A DNA stretch of 64,000 nucleotides from an uncultured Pseudomonadales bacterium. Its GTDB lineage: Bacteria; Pseudomonadota; Gammaproteobacteria; Pseudomonadales; Azotimanducaceae. The stretch covers positions 1,658,132 to 1,722,131 of the forward strand of contig OY282519.1 of the NCBI GenBank assembly GCA_958296405.1, read 5' to 3'. Made by a program: the position numbers and the translations under genes. Under the pieces are notes generated by a model. That model had not been told where the DNA came from. It saw nothing but the letters and a program-made list of their open reading frames with translations, and did no database searches. Shown here piece by piece: positions 27,076 through 35,595 of this stretch. Positions within the stretch are counted from its first letter, which is position 1. Every line of letters starts with the position of its first letter.

Positions 27076-28395
27076 TCAAAAGTCCCACCCTAGGCGCGGC
27101 GTTGGCAAGAAGGCGAACTTGTCATCAAGGGCTTCGAGCAGGGCGGCGTCTCCCTTGATGGCGTCCGTCGCGGCGAGCACCGAGGCCGGCGCGGCGCCGA
27201 TCCACATGCGGCTGAACGCGCCGACAGAAGCCTTGAGCGTTGGCAAGCTGGGGTGGTGGCCGCGCTCGGCGCCCGAAGCGCTGCCTAGGGTGACGGTGAA
27301 ATCACCCCCGGCGCCGGGCCAGCCCTCACCGACATCCCCATAAGCGCCATCCAAGTACGCCGGCGCTGGGTCTTGAAGTTCCAAGTTGAATACCAAATCC
27401 TCCCCGGCGAGGCGCGTCTTCGCCAAGCATTTCGGCAAGTCCAGCACCCGCAGTTGCCAGAAGGCGATGGCATCGCAGCGGTTTGCATACTTCCCGCCCT
27501 TGGTGCTGCGGCGGTGGCGAAACGGTTGCTTCAATACGTCCTGCAAGCGAATGTCGGCGGGTTCCAACATCGACACCGTGTTCACCTGATCGCCCAATGA
27601 GCGAATGAGGCTCAACAGCTCCATCAACTGCGGGACGTCTTCGTAGCCGATCCAAGTGATCACGTAAGGGCCATGTTGGTCGCGCGCCTCGCCCCAGATG
27701 AAGTGGCTGAGCGAACCGTCCGCGGCATCGTGGTAACCGAGGCCAAAGAAGTCTTCCGTACAACCGAGCTCGCTTTCCGTCACTTGCGGCGGCGTCAGAA
27801 TGCAGCCGCCGTGGCCGCGCTTGCGCCGCAGCATGCAGCCGCGCACGGCCTGCCAATCCGCCGTGGTCAGGCGGCGCGGCGGACGGAACGTCGCCGTCAC
27901 GTTCAAGCTGGCGGGGTCGAAGGTGAACTCGTGCTCGTAGGGGCCGCAGCCGAAACCAAGCCGGTCATAGAAGCCCTGCTCGAAGGCGCCGAGGGCCGAT
28001 ATTTCCGCGCCTTCTCGCGCCGCGTTGGCGAGGGCCAAGGCTGTCAGACGGCCGGCGGCGCCGAGCTTGCGCCCCACTAGGCTGGTGGTGACGGCAGTGA
28101 CCACGGACAACTCCAAGTCTTGCTCGAGGTAGCGCATGGCGCCAGGCGCCGTGTGTACTGCGCACTCGGCGCTGCCGTCGATGCGGAACACCACCCCTCG
28201 CCCGCCCTCGTAGAGCCGTCCGACCAAACCTTGGCGCTCGGCGTCAATCCAACCGACTTCGCGCCAGATGCGCGCCACGGCCGCGGCGTCCTGAGCGGCA
28301 TCGTAGTCGGCGATCTCAAGGCTCGGTGAGTTCAATGGCTGTGCGCTCCGACGCGGCTTGGGCGTGGCGCGGTGGCCGGCGACGCCGGTGCCCAT
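27076..28395 (-). CDS. Eis-like GNAT acetyltransferase with SCP2-type C-terminal domain
   Basis: The 439-residue protein matches the Eis plan: a GNAT domain with the acetyl-CoA block VVTAVTTSLVGRKLGAAGRL (about residues 100-120) and GFYDRLGFG, a second GNAT-like domain, then a sterol-carrier-like C-terminal domain. Eis enzymes acetylate amines on drugs or proteins; the substrate here is unknown. The first 25 or so residues (MGTGVAGHRATPKPRR) are low-complexity and may not be translated, but no better start is visible. It begins 26 bp after the malate synthase stop, on the same strand. Confidence 0.75.
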   Translation of the reverse strand: MGTGVAGHRATPKPRRSAQPLNSPSLEIADYDAAQDAAAVARIWREVGWIDAERQGLVGRLYEGGRGVVFRIDGSAECAVHTAPGAMRYLEQDLELSVVTAVTTSLVGRKLGAAGRLTALALANAAREGAEISALGAFEQGFYDRLGFGCGPYEHEFTFDPASLNVTATFRPPRRLTTADWQAVRGCMLRRKRGHGGCILTPPQVTESELGCTEDFFGLGYHDAADGSLSHFIWGEARDQHGPYVITWIGYEDVPQLMELLSLIRSLGDQVNTVSMLEPADIRLQDVLKQPFRHRRSTKGGKYANRCDAIAFWQLRVLDLPKCLAKTRLAGEDLVFNLELQDPAPAYLDGAYGDVGEGWPGAGGDFTVTLGSASGAERGHHPSLPTLKASVGAFSRMWIGAAPASVLAATDAIKGDAALLEALDDKFAFLPTPRLGWDF

Positions 28396-28420
28396 CGGCC
28401 CTTGGAAGTGTCGCGGCGCA

Positions 28421-30613
28421 TCATTGCGTTGCCGGCCGGTGCGCCTTCAACTCGCGGCGACGGGCATGGAGAATGGGTTCCGTGTAGCCATTGGGCTGCT
28501 CGCGGCCCTTGAACACTAGGTCGCACGCGGCTTGGAAGGCAATGCTCTCGTCGAATTGCGGCGCCATCGGCACATAGGCGTCGTCGTCCGCGTTTTGCCC
28601 ATCCACCACGGCGGCCATGCGCTGCATCGTCTCGCGCACCTGCGCTTGTGAAGCGATGCCGTGGTGCAGCCAGTTGGCGATGTGCTGGCTGGAAATGCGA
28701 CAAGTGGCGCGGTCTTCCATGAGGCCCACATCGTGGATGTCTGGCACCTTGGAGCACCCCACGCCGTGGTCCACCCAGCGCACCACATAGCCCAAGATGC
28801 CTTGCGCGTTGTTGTCCAGTTCGGCTTGCACATCCTCCGGCGCCAAGTTCTCGCCGCCGAGCAGGGGGATGGTGAGGATGTCGTCGATGCTGGCGCGCTG
28901 GCGGGCGCTGAGTTCGCGCTGCCGCGCCGCCACGTCCACTTCATGGTAGTGCAGCGCATGCAGCGTTGCCGCGGTGGGCGAAGGCACCCATGCGCAGTCC
29001 GCCCCGGCGCGCGGATGGTTGGACTTCGCCTCGAGCATCTCGGCCATCTCGTCCGGCTTCGGCCACATGCCTTTGCCGATTTGCGCGCGGCCGGGAAAGC
29101 CGGCGGCCAGCCCCGCATCCACGTTGGCGTCCTCGTAGGCGCCGATCCACGTCTCCTGCTTCATGGGCTCCTTGCGCACCATGGCACCGGCCAACATGCT
29201 GGTGTGGATTTCGTCGCCAGTGCGGTCCAGAAAGCCAGTGTTGATGAACACCACGCGCTCGCGGGCGACGCGGATGCATTCGGTGAGGTTCAGGCTGGTG
29301 CGGCGTTCCTCATCCATGATGCCCACCTTCAACGTATTGCGCGGGAGGCCAAGCATGTCTTCCACGCTGGCGAACAGGTCGCAGCAGAACGCCACCTCGT
29401 CTGGGCCGTGCATCTTCGGCTTGACGATGTAAACGCTGCCGGCGCGGCTGTTCGTGACCGGGCCGTTGCCCTGCAAGTCATGCAGTGCCGCGAGGCTGGT
29501 CATGGCGGCGTCCAAGATGCCCTCGAACACTTCGTCCCCGCGCTGGTCCAGCACGGCGTCGTTGGTCATCAGATGCCCCACGTTGCGCACCAGCATCAGG
29601 CTGCGGCCGGGGAGGGTGAGCGGTTCGCCGCCGGCGCTGGTGTAGGAACGGTCTGCCGCCAAGCGGCGCTCGACGGTGGCGCCGCCCTTAGCGAATGTCT
29701 CCGTGAGGTCGCCACGCATGAGGCCCAGCCAGTTGCCGTACACCAGCGCTTTGTCTTCGGCATCCACCGCGGCCACTGAATCCTCGCAGTCTTGGATGAC
29801 TGTCACCGCGGATTCGAGCAGCACGTCCTTCACGCCGGCGGCATGCGCCGCGCCGACCGGATGCCCGCGGTCCACTTGGATTTCGATGTGCAGGCCGTTG
29901 TGCTTCAGCAACACCGCGCTGGCGTCGCCCTCGCCGTTGAAGCCGACGAACTGCGCCGGTTCCGCGAGGCCGGCACGGCTGCCGTCCGCAAGCGTCGCCA
30001 CCAAGTCGAACCCGCCGGCGACGGCTTCCACCCTATACACGGTCACATCTTTGTGCGAAGCGCCGGCCAAGGGCGTGACCTCATCCAGCACGGTAGCGGT
30101 ACGTTCGACGACCAGTTCTCCACGCGCGGGGTTGTAGCTGGAGCCCTTCTCGCGCCCCGGCGTTTCAGGAATGATGTCCGTGCCGTAGAAGGCATCGTAG
30201 AGGCTGCCCCAGCGGGCATTAGCCGCGTTCAGCGCGTAGCGGGCGTTCATCACCGGCACCACGAGTTGCGGCCCGGCGATGCTCGCGATCTCTGCGTCCA
30301 CGTTGGCGGTGGCGATCTCGAAATCGCCATCCTCCGGCACGAGATAGCCAATCTCGGTCAAAAACGCTTTGTAGGCCGCCGCGTCATGGCGCTGCCCGCG
30401 CCGTTCCCGATGCCAGCCGTCGATGCGCTCTTGCAAAGAGTCGCGGATGGCCAAGAGTTCGCGGTTGCGCGGCGTCAATGCCTCCACCAGCGCCTCAAAC
30501 CCGGCCCAGAAGGCATCGGCCTCAAGCCCAGTGCCGGGCAGCATCCGCTGCGCGACAAGATCATCCAGCGCTTTGGCGACCCGCAGCCCGCCCCGTTGCA
30601 CTCTTTCGGTCAT
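28421..30613 (-). CDS. glcB: malate synthase G
   Basis: From ATG 30613 ([19 protein letters not shown]) the product is 730 residues, close to the 723 usual for malate synthase G. Characteristic blocks are [88 protein letters not shown] and [26 protein letters not shown]. It condenses glyoxylate with acetyl-CoA to malate, allowing growth on acetate, fatty acids or glycolate. Isocitrate lyase and glycolate oxidase genes are not in the window. The promoter should lie in 30614-30700, at or near the boundary of a decayed island fragment. Confidence 0.95.
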   Translation of the reverse strand: MTERVQRGGLRVAKALDDLVAQRMLPGTGLEADAFWAGFEALVEALTPRNRELLAIRDSLQERIDGWHRERRGQRHDAAAYKAFLTEIGYLVPEDGDFEIATANVDAEIASIAGPQLVVPVMNARYALNAANARWGSLYDAFYGTDIIPETPGREKGSSYNPARGELVVERTATVLDEVTPLAGASHKDVTVYRVEAVAGGFDLVATLADGSRAGLAEPAQFVGFNGEGDASAVLLKHNGLHIEIQVDRGHPVGAAHAAGVKDVLLESAVTVIQDCEDSVAAVDAEDKALVYGNWLGLMRGDLTETFAKGGATVERRLAADRSYTSAGGEPLTLPGRSLMLVRNVGHLMTNDAVLDQRGDEVFEGILDAAMTSLAALHDLQGNGPVTNSRAGSVYIVKPKMHGPDEVAFCCDLFASVEDMLGLPRNTLKVGIMDEERRTSLNLTECIRVARERVVFINTGFLDRTGDEIHTSMLAGAMVRKEPMKQETWIGAYEDANVDAGLAAGFPGRAQIGKGMWPKPDEMAEMLEAKSNHPRAGADCAWVPSPTAATLHALHYHEVDVAARQRELSARQRASIDDILTIPLLGGENLAPEDVQAELDNNAQGILGYVVRWVDHGVGCSKVPDIHDVGLMEDRATCRISSQHIANWLHHGIASQAQVRETMQRMAAVVDGQNADDDAYVPMAPQFDESIAFQAACDLVFKGREQPNGYTEPILHARRRELKAHRPATQ

Positions 30614-30651
30614 TAGGGTCCTCAAGTTCTTGGAGCGCCGCCGAGCAGCGC

Positions 30652-30876
30652 CGGCGCGCAACATAACGCCCGCTAAAGGGCCACCGCAAGGGTGGTAGCT
30701 GTGCAATGGTACATGAGGACGAATATGGGCTGAATCTCGCCCAGTGTGGCCCTGATGGCCACGCCGCAGTTGCCCGGCGGACAACCCGCAATGTAATCTG
30801 GGCACTTGCCGAGCCGCCCCAAGACGTATCAGTTCGCGGCCGAGTGCGAATGCAAGGTTGAATCCCAGTATGGTTA
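30652..30876 (+). pseudogene. decayed second copy of the sulfur island's left end
   Basis: Three blocks match the left end of the island at 32938-33354 in the same order. Positions 30652-30684 match 32938-32970 (both contain CGCGCAACATA). Positions 30769-30820 match 33000-33050 with few differences and include the island promoter. Positions 30821-30873 match 33301-33354 inside the PP-loop gene (shared words CGCGGCCGAGTGC and TTGAATCCCAGTATGG). Between the last two blocks about 250 bp of the gene, including the PP-loop, is missing, and an unrelated stretch of about 85 bp sits between the first two. This is direct evidence that the left end once existed at a second place. Confidence 0.85.
30770..30797 (+). 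promoter_or_regulatory. relic promoter ahead of the DUF6580-like gene
   Basis: TTGCCC (30770-30775) and TGTAAT (30792-30797) are separated by 16 bp, as are TTGCCC and TATAAT in the intact island copy at 33001-33028. It now points at the membrane-protein gene starting at 30870 and may drive it. Activity is inferred. Confidence 0.45.
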
Positions 30877-31436
30877 CAGTCCACGGGACCAAGGCAGCCA
30901 GGAACAGCAGCGGCGCATCGTTTCTGCGTGGGCAGGGGCTGGTCCTGCTGCTGATCGTCGGCGCGGCGGCGTTGCGGATGCTGCCGCACCCAGAGAACAT
31001 CACACCCATCGGCGCCTTGGCGCTGTTTTCCGGCGCCTACCTGCAGCGGCGGGTGTTTTGGTTGGTGCCGTTGGCGGCGCTGTTGCTTGGCGACCTGCAC
31101 AACGGCCTTTACCAAGCCGTTGTCATGCTGGCGGTTTATTTGGGGTTTCTGGCCAGCACCGCGTTGGGCCGCGGCCTACTGCACAGCCGGGACAGCGCCG
31201 GCCGCGTCGCCATGGCGGTAGGGGCCGGAGCGCTGGTCTTCTGGCTCATCTCCAATGCCGGCAACTGGCTGGCCTTCCACCCGCAAACCGCCGCCGCGCT
31301 GCTGCAATGCTATATGGATGGCCTGCCCTACTTGGGCCGCAGCTTGGCGGGAGACGCCGTTTACGCCGTGCTGCTATTCGGCGGTTACCGCTTGGCTCGG
31401 CAGATGCCGTTGCTGCGCGTGGCCCACGCTCAATGA
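30870..31436 (+). CDS. DUF6580-like multi-pass membrane protein
   Basis: The 188-residue protein has five or six hydrophobic segments and phrases typical of this family ([42 protein letters not shown]). Such proteins resemble substrate-specific (S) components of ECF vitamin transporters and often lie beside cobalamin genes, as here with the BtuF-like gene 157 bp downstream. The function is inferred, not shown. ATG 30870 sits at the very end of the relic island sequence (its CAGTATGG is shared with the PP-loop gene), so the start codon may have been supplied by the insertion. TTG 30858 is also in frame. Confidence 0.75.
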   Translation: MVTVHGTKAARNSSGASFLRGQGLVLLLIVGAAALRMLPHPENITPIGALALFSGAYLQRRVFWLVPLAALLLGDLHNGLYQAVVMLAVYLGFLASTALGRGLLHSRDSAGRVAMAVGAGALVFWLISNAGNWLAFHPQTAAALLQCYMDGLPYLGRSLAGDAVYAVLLFGGYRLARQMPLLRVAHAQ

Positions 31437-31593
31437 AGCAGCGTACTCAAGTGGCGCTGGGCGCATCGACCGTCGGCGCGCGGCGTGCGCAGCGCCCCCT
31501 CCATTAAGGGAGTGCGCTTGCGCGTCTCGGCGACGATGCCCCCTCCGCCGGATTAGGCGGCTTCCCATCGGCCCTCTTGCCTAGCCACAGACA

Positions 31594-32526
31594 ATGAGAA
31601 TCGTCTCCCTGCTGCCCAGCGCGACGGAAATCATTTGCAGCATCGGGCTGCGGCGGCAACTAGTGGGCGTCTCCCATGAATGTGATTTTCCCGCCTCCGT
31701 GGGGGGCTTGGCGACAGTGACGCAAACTCTGATCGACAGCGGTTTGGGCAGCGCTGAAATCGACCAACAGGTGCGCTCGCGGCTGCGCACCGAACGCGCC
31801 CTCTACTCCCTGCGCACCGAGGTGCTGGCGGAGCTGCGTCCGGACCTGATCGTCAGCCAAGCGTTATGCGACGTTTGCGCCGTGGCCAGCGCGGAGGTGG
31901 ATGCCGCGGTTAGCGCCCTGCCAAGTCCAGCGCAGGTGGTCAACTTAGAGCCGGCCTCCTTGGAGGATGTTTTCCACACCATTGCGCTGGTGGGAGCAGC
32001 GGCCGGCCGCCCCGAACAAGCACGGGCAACCGTCGCGAAATTACGGTGGCGGGTGGACGCCGTGCGCCGGCGAACCGACGCCATTCCAGAAGGCGGGCGC
32101 CCAAGAGTGGCTGTTCTGGAATGGCTGCACCCGCCGTTCAATGCCGGCCACTGGACGCCGCAATTGGTGGAGTTGGCCGGCGGTCAAGATTGCCTCGGCA
32201 ACCCCTTCACGCCCTCCACCACCATCAGTTGGCGACAGCTCGCCGACAGTCGCGCCGACGTCATCCTGGTCGCGCTATGCGGCTTCGGCGTGCAGCGCAG
32301 CCTTCAGGATCTGGCTCTGCTGCAGGACAACCCAAGTTGGCGAGCTTTGCCGGCCGTGCAAACCGGCCGGGTTTACGTCGCGGACGGCAACGCCTACTTC
32401 AGCCGCTCCGGCCCCCGCTTGGTCGATAGCCTGGAAATCTTGGCGCACGGCCTGCACCCCAGCGTCCACCCGCCTGGAGTGAAAACCCTGTTGGCGCCGC
32501 TGCACAAGTCCGCAGCGCTAGCCTGA
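31594..32526 (+). CDS. BtuF-like cobalamin-binding protein
   Basis: The 310-residue protein begins MRIVSLLPSATEIICSIGL and continues with LVGVSHECDFP, the standard opening of the BtuF/helical-backbone metal receptor group. A signal peptide is not visible, as is usual for this subgroup annotated as cobalamin-binding protein. It should bind a corrinoid; with the DUF6580-like membrane protein upstream it may form an uptake or salvage unit. No riboswitch is apparent before either gene. It ends about 160 bp before the left copy of the 254-bp repeat. Confidence 0.8.
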   Translation: MRIVSLLPSATEIICSIGLRRQLVGVSHECDFPASVGGLATVTQTLIDSGLGSAEIDQQVRSRLRTERALYSLRTEVLAELRPDLIVSQALCDVCAVASAEVDAAVSALPSPAQVVNLEPASLEDVFHTIALVGAAAGRPEQARATVAKLRWRVDAVRRRTDAIPEGGRPRVAVLEWLHPPFNAGHWTPQLVELAGGQDCLGNPFTPSTTISWRQLADSRADVILVALCGFGVQRSLQDLALLQDNPSWRALPAVQTGRVYVADGNAYFSRSGPRLVDSLEILAHGLHPSVHPPGVKTLLAPLHKSAALA

Positions 32527-32764
32527 AAAGGGCCTGAACGGGGCGCCGATCGGCGGCTGTAAGCCGGCGAGGGCAGTTTCGGCAGCGTCTTGGGCGCGGA
32601 ACCGCCGCGAAAACGGCGCAATGCCGCCGTTTCCCGCCTTCGCGCCGCCGTCCCGGCACACGGGCGCAATGGTCACGCCGCCAATCGAGTCGCCTAAGGC
32701 GAGGCATCGGGCTGGCGGGTCAGGGCGGCGAGTTAGACGCCCAATCTCTTGCCGCGAGGGGCGC

Positions 32765-32805
32765 AAAAAGAAAACCGCCGGCGTACGCAGAGCGCACGCC
32801 GGCGG
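32765..32805 (-). terminator. duplicated TonB-receptor terminator (left copy)
   Basis: CCGCCGGCG (32775-32783) pairs with CGCCGGCGG (32797-32805), extended by a T-A pair, and on the minus strand is followed by TTTTCTTTTT. This is a good rho-independent terminator duplicated from the one after the intact receptor. It now ends only a gene fragment. Confidence 0.8.
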
Positions 32806-32826
32806 TGGGAAACGAACCGGCTTGCT

Positions 32827-32938
32827 TTACAGCAGGCTCGCCCGGTAGCGCACCATGAACATGCGACCGCGGGCATCGTGCAAGATGCCGTCGAAGCCGG
32901 CGTTGTTGTTCACGGGTTCCACTTCCTGGTCGAGGGCG
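32827..32938 (-). pseudogene. 3' fragment of a TonB-dependent receptor gene
   Basis: The minus strand encodes the last 37 residues of the receptor whose intact copy is at 39470-42505, ending in VRYRASLL and a TAA stop. The fragment breaks off at 32938 at the island boundary and lacks a start codon. It is a by-product of the duplication that flanks the island. Confidence 0.9.
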
Positions 32939-33000
32939 CGAGCAGCACCGCCGCGCAACATAGCGCCCGCCATCGGACACCGCTGGCAGCCGACCTAAGG

Positions 33001-33028
33001 TTGCCCGCCGGACAACGCGCAATATAAT
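33001..33028 (+). promoter_or_regulatory. sigma70-type promoter of the island operon
   Basis: TTGCCC (33001-33006), a 16-bp spacer and a perfect TATAAT (33023-33028) lie 33 bp before the ATG of the first island gene. Transcription would start near 33035. The same arrangement persists in the decayed copy upstream, which supports its importance. Confidence 0.65.
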
Positions 33029-33060
33029 GCAGACACTTGCCGAGCTGCCCCGAGAACGCC

Positions 33061-34413
33061 ATGCAGGCTGTGCCCAAGCTGAGCATTTCCGTCGGGGCGC
33101 CCCGCTCCAAGCGATACGACCCTGAGCGGACTTACCGGTTTCGGTATCGCTCCCGGGGCCATCGGCGTCTTCCTCATGTCGTCAAGTTCTCTGGTGGACG
33201 TTCCAGCGGCATGCTGCTGTTCACGCTGCTCGAGAACGGCTTCCTGCAGCAGGAACGGGGCGATGTCGTGGTGTTCAACAACACCTCGTGTGAGCACCCC
33301 GAGACGTATAAGTTCGCGGCCGAGTGCAAGCGCATCGTTGAATCCCAGTATGGGATCCCCTTCTTCTTCGTCCAGTTCCAGTCCTATGAGGACGCTAGAC
33401 AGGGCGAGTGGAGACGCCTGCCGACCTATCGCCTTGTGAACGAGAAGCCTTGGTCCGAGGCGAACCCAGACGGATTTCGATGGCGAGGCGAGGCGTTTGA
33501 GGAACTGCTTTCTCTCAAGGCGTACTTGCCCAGCCAGTTTCGGCGCGTCTGCACGTCATCCCTCAAGCTGGAAATCACGCGACAGTTCCTCCGAGACTGG
33601 CTGGCAAGCAAGGAAAGCATTCCGCGCTTGGGCCACGGGCTCCAAGCCTCGCAGGTGGATGTGGATGAAATGCATGTCCGCCATGTCCGCAGCCGTGGCG
33701 GTGTGCCGAAGAGCATTCTGGCGGCGAAACGTGAGTACGTCCTCAGTAGGCCAACCGGCCGCCCTGAACAACGATACGGCGACTTCTCCGCTCCCGCCAG
33801 ACCTTTCGAGAACCCCGCGCTCTCCGGCAAGGTCTTTGGCCAGAAGGCTTGGTTCGGAACGGGCGGCATCGAGTATGTCGCGTTCATTGGCTTAAGGGGC
33901 GATGAGCAGCTTCGGGTGGCCAGAGTGGAAGCCCGGGCATCAGACATCCACGCCAATGCAGACTACAAGGGCGAACACGTCTATATGCCTCTGACGCAGA
34001 TGCACATTGCGCGGGAAGACGTGAACAGGTTCTGGCTGCAACAAGGTTGGGGCCTCAAACTTGCCGCCGACGGCGCTCTGTCGAACTGCGTCTATTGCTT
34101 CCTCAAGGGCGTTGGCAATCTGAAGCAAGTGCACGGCGCAATGGAGACGCGCAAGCGGCGCAAGGTGCGCGGCTTCGGCTCCACCATCGACACCCCATGC
34201 GACATCGAATGGTGGCAACGCATGGAGCGCACTTACGGGCGAGACCTCGTGCAGGAGAAGCGGGAGCGAACCAACGAGAACGCGAGCGACTTCATCGGCT
34301 TCTTCGGCGCGTCAAGCGGCTTCTCATACGAACTGTTGGCCACCAGCGCTGGCAACGGCGAGGACCTGTCTAGGTTTCAGAACACCGTGCTGCCCTGCGA
34401 TTGCACGGATTAG
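33061..34413 (+). CDS. PAPS-reductase/DndC-like PP-loop ATP pyrophosphatase
   Basis: The 450-residue protein has the PP-loop SGGRSSGM at residues 44-51, used by this superfamily to adenylate a substrate before sulfur transfer or reduction. Other marks are NNTSCEHPETYKF, Cys164 in VCTSSLK, FIGLRGDEQLRVAR, a CxxC pair near residues 343/346 in SNCVYCFLKG, and a C-terminal CDC. The cysteines could carry transferred sulfur or an Fe-S cluster, as in DndC. The cysteine desulfurase gene follows 8 nt later, a pairing that points to sulfur insertion into nucleic acid, as with DndA-DndC. At 450 residues it is longer than classical PAPS reductase (about 240). ATG 33061 is chosen over TTG 33037, which would leave almost no leader after the promoter. 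Confidence 0.85.
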   Translation: MQAVPKLSISVGAPRSKRYDPERTYRFRYRSRGHRRLPHVVKFSGGRSSGMLLFTLLENGFLQQERGDVVVFNNTSCEHPETYKFAAECKRIVESQYGIPFFFVQFQSYEDARQGEWRRLPTYRLVNEKPWSEANPDGFRWRGEAFEELLSLKAYLPSQFRRVCTSSLKLEITRQFLRDWLASKESIPRLGHGLQASQVDVDEMHVRHVRSRGGVPKSILAAKREYVLSRPTGRPEQRYGDFSAPARPFENPALSGKVFGQKAWFGTGGIEYVAFIGLRGDEQLRVARVEARASDIHANADYKGEHVYMPLTQMHIAREDVNRFWLQQGWGLKLAADGALSNCVYCFLKGVGNLKQVHGAMETRKRRKVRGFGSTIDTPCDIEWWQRMERTYGRDLVQEKRERTNENASDFIGFFGASSGFSYELLATSAGNGEDLSRFQNTVLPCDCTD

Positions 34414-34421
34414 GGCGCACT

Positions 34422-35594
34422 GTGCCGACGCTTCCGGTCTATATGGATTATCAGGCCACCACGCCGCTGGACCGCCGTGTGCATCGTGCGATGACACCGT
34501 ACTGGTCGGAGCGTTTCGGCAATCCGCACTCTGAAGGGCATCCATTTGGTTGGGAAGCCCGACGCGCCGTGGAGCATGCACGCGGCCAAGTAGCGGACCT
34601 CATCGGCGCAGACGACGAAGAGGTCGTTTTTGTGTCCGGTGCCACGGAATCCTGCAATTTGGCGATTCGGGGTGTGGCAGAGGCCGTCGCCGGCGGGCGA
34701 CGGCAGATCATCACGGTGGCAACCGAACATCCGGCGGTGCTCCGAACCGTTCAAGCACTGGGTGGCAACGGCTTCGACGTGGAAGTGCTTCCAGTGATGG
34801 GAAACGGTTTGCTCGATGTGTCGCTGTTGGAAGCGACGCTCAGCGATCATACGCTGCTGGTGTCCGTCATGCTCGTGAACAACGAGATCGGCGTTGTGCA
34901 ACCGATTCGGGAAGTCGCCGCGGCATGCCGTTCGGCAGGTGCGATCTTGCACACTGACGCCACGCAGGCGCTGAACCGCATGGAGGTTGACGTGGACGCC
35001 TTGGGGGTTGACATGCTCAGCCTCTCGGCGCACAAGGCGTATGGCCCCAATGGCATCGGTGCATTGTACGTTCGCAAACGTCCCGGGTTGGCGCTGTCGC
35101 CCCTGCTGACAGGCGGTTCGCAAGAGCGCGGGCTGCGGCCAGGCACCCTCGCCACGCCCCTCATCGTTGGGCTTGGCGAGGCGTGTGAAATTGCGGCTAG
35201 GGATTGGCTACAGGACGCCCGCATGACTCGTTGCCTGATGGATGGTCTCCGGGACAGGCTCATCAACGATGTTCCCCAACTTCGGGTGTTTGGCGATTTG
35301 GAGCAGCGTGTCCCTGGAAGCCTCTGCATCGGCGTTCCGGGGTTGCTCGCTGAGCAAGTTGTCCAGGCAGTCTCCGCCGACCTCGCCATCTCCACCGGGT
35401 CGGCCTGTGCGACAGGCTCCCCAGAGCCGTCCCATGTGTTGCTCGCTTTGGGCGTTGGCGCGGAAGTGGCGGCCAGCGGAGTGAGGGTGAGCATGGGACG
35501 CTTCACCGACGGTGAGGAGGTCGAGGTAGCCGTGCGCTCCCTGCGGTGCGCCTTTGGGCTAGCTGAACATTCGCTGGCGAAGGAGTGCGTGTGA
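34422..35594 (+). CDS. cysteine desulfurase, IscS/NifS/DndA-type
   Basis: The 390-residue PLP enzyme has LPVYMDYQATTPLD at the start, the PLP Lys205 in SAHKAYGPNGIGALYV, HTDATQ, and the catalytic Cys329 in STGSACATGSPEPSHVL, the mobile loop of class I desulfurases. It takes sulfur from cysteine as an enzyme persulfide and should hand it to the PP-loop protein encoded just upstream. No iscU, iscA or iscR is nearby, so it is unlikely to be the housekeeping Fe-S enzyme. The start GTG 34422 follows AGGG; an ATG at 34443 is too far into the conserved region. Confidence 0.92.
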   Translation: MPTLPVYMDYQATTPLDRRVHRAMTPYWSERFGNPHSEGHPFGWEARRAVEHARGQVADLIGADDEEVVFVSGATESCNLAIRGVAEAVAGGRRQIITVATEHPAVLRTVQALGGNGFDVEVLPVMGNGLLDVSLLEATLSDHTLLVSVMLVNNEIGVVQPIREVAAACRSAGAILHTDATQALNRMEVDVDALGVDMLSLSAHKAYGPNGIGALYVRKRPGLALSPLLTGGSQERGLRPGTLATPLIVGLGEACEIAARDWLQDARMTRCLMDGLRDRLINDVPQLRVFGDLEQRVPGSLCIGVPGLLAEQVVQAVSADLAISTGSACATGSPEPSHVLLALGVGAEVAASGVRVSMGRFTDGEEVEVAVRSLRCAFGLAEHSLAKECV

Positions 35595-35595
35595 C

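Larger units (their letters stand above)
32685..32938. repeat. left copy of the 254-bp direct repeat flanking the island
   Basis: This stretch aligns without gaps to 39328-39581, with six mismatches by my count (32694, 32784, 32797, one in the GCGACCGC/GCGGCCGC word, one in CTTCCTGG/CTTCTTGG, and 32936). It contains the last 110 or so bases of a TonB receptor gene, its terminator, and downstream intergenic sequence. Homology ends abruptly at both sides, on the right exactly where the island's left end begins. Confidence 0.95.

Noticed and set aside
34422-35594. Treating the cysteine desulfurase as housekeeping IscS
   Set aside because: No iscR, iscU, iscA, hscAB or fdx is adjacent, and the gene sits inside a compact mobile-looking operon.
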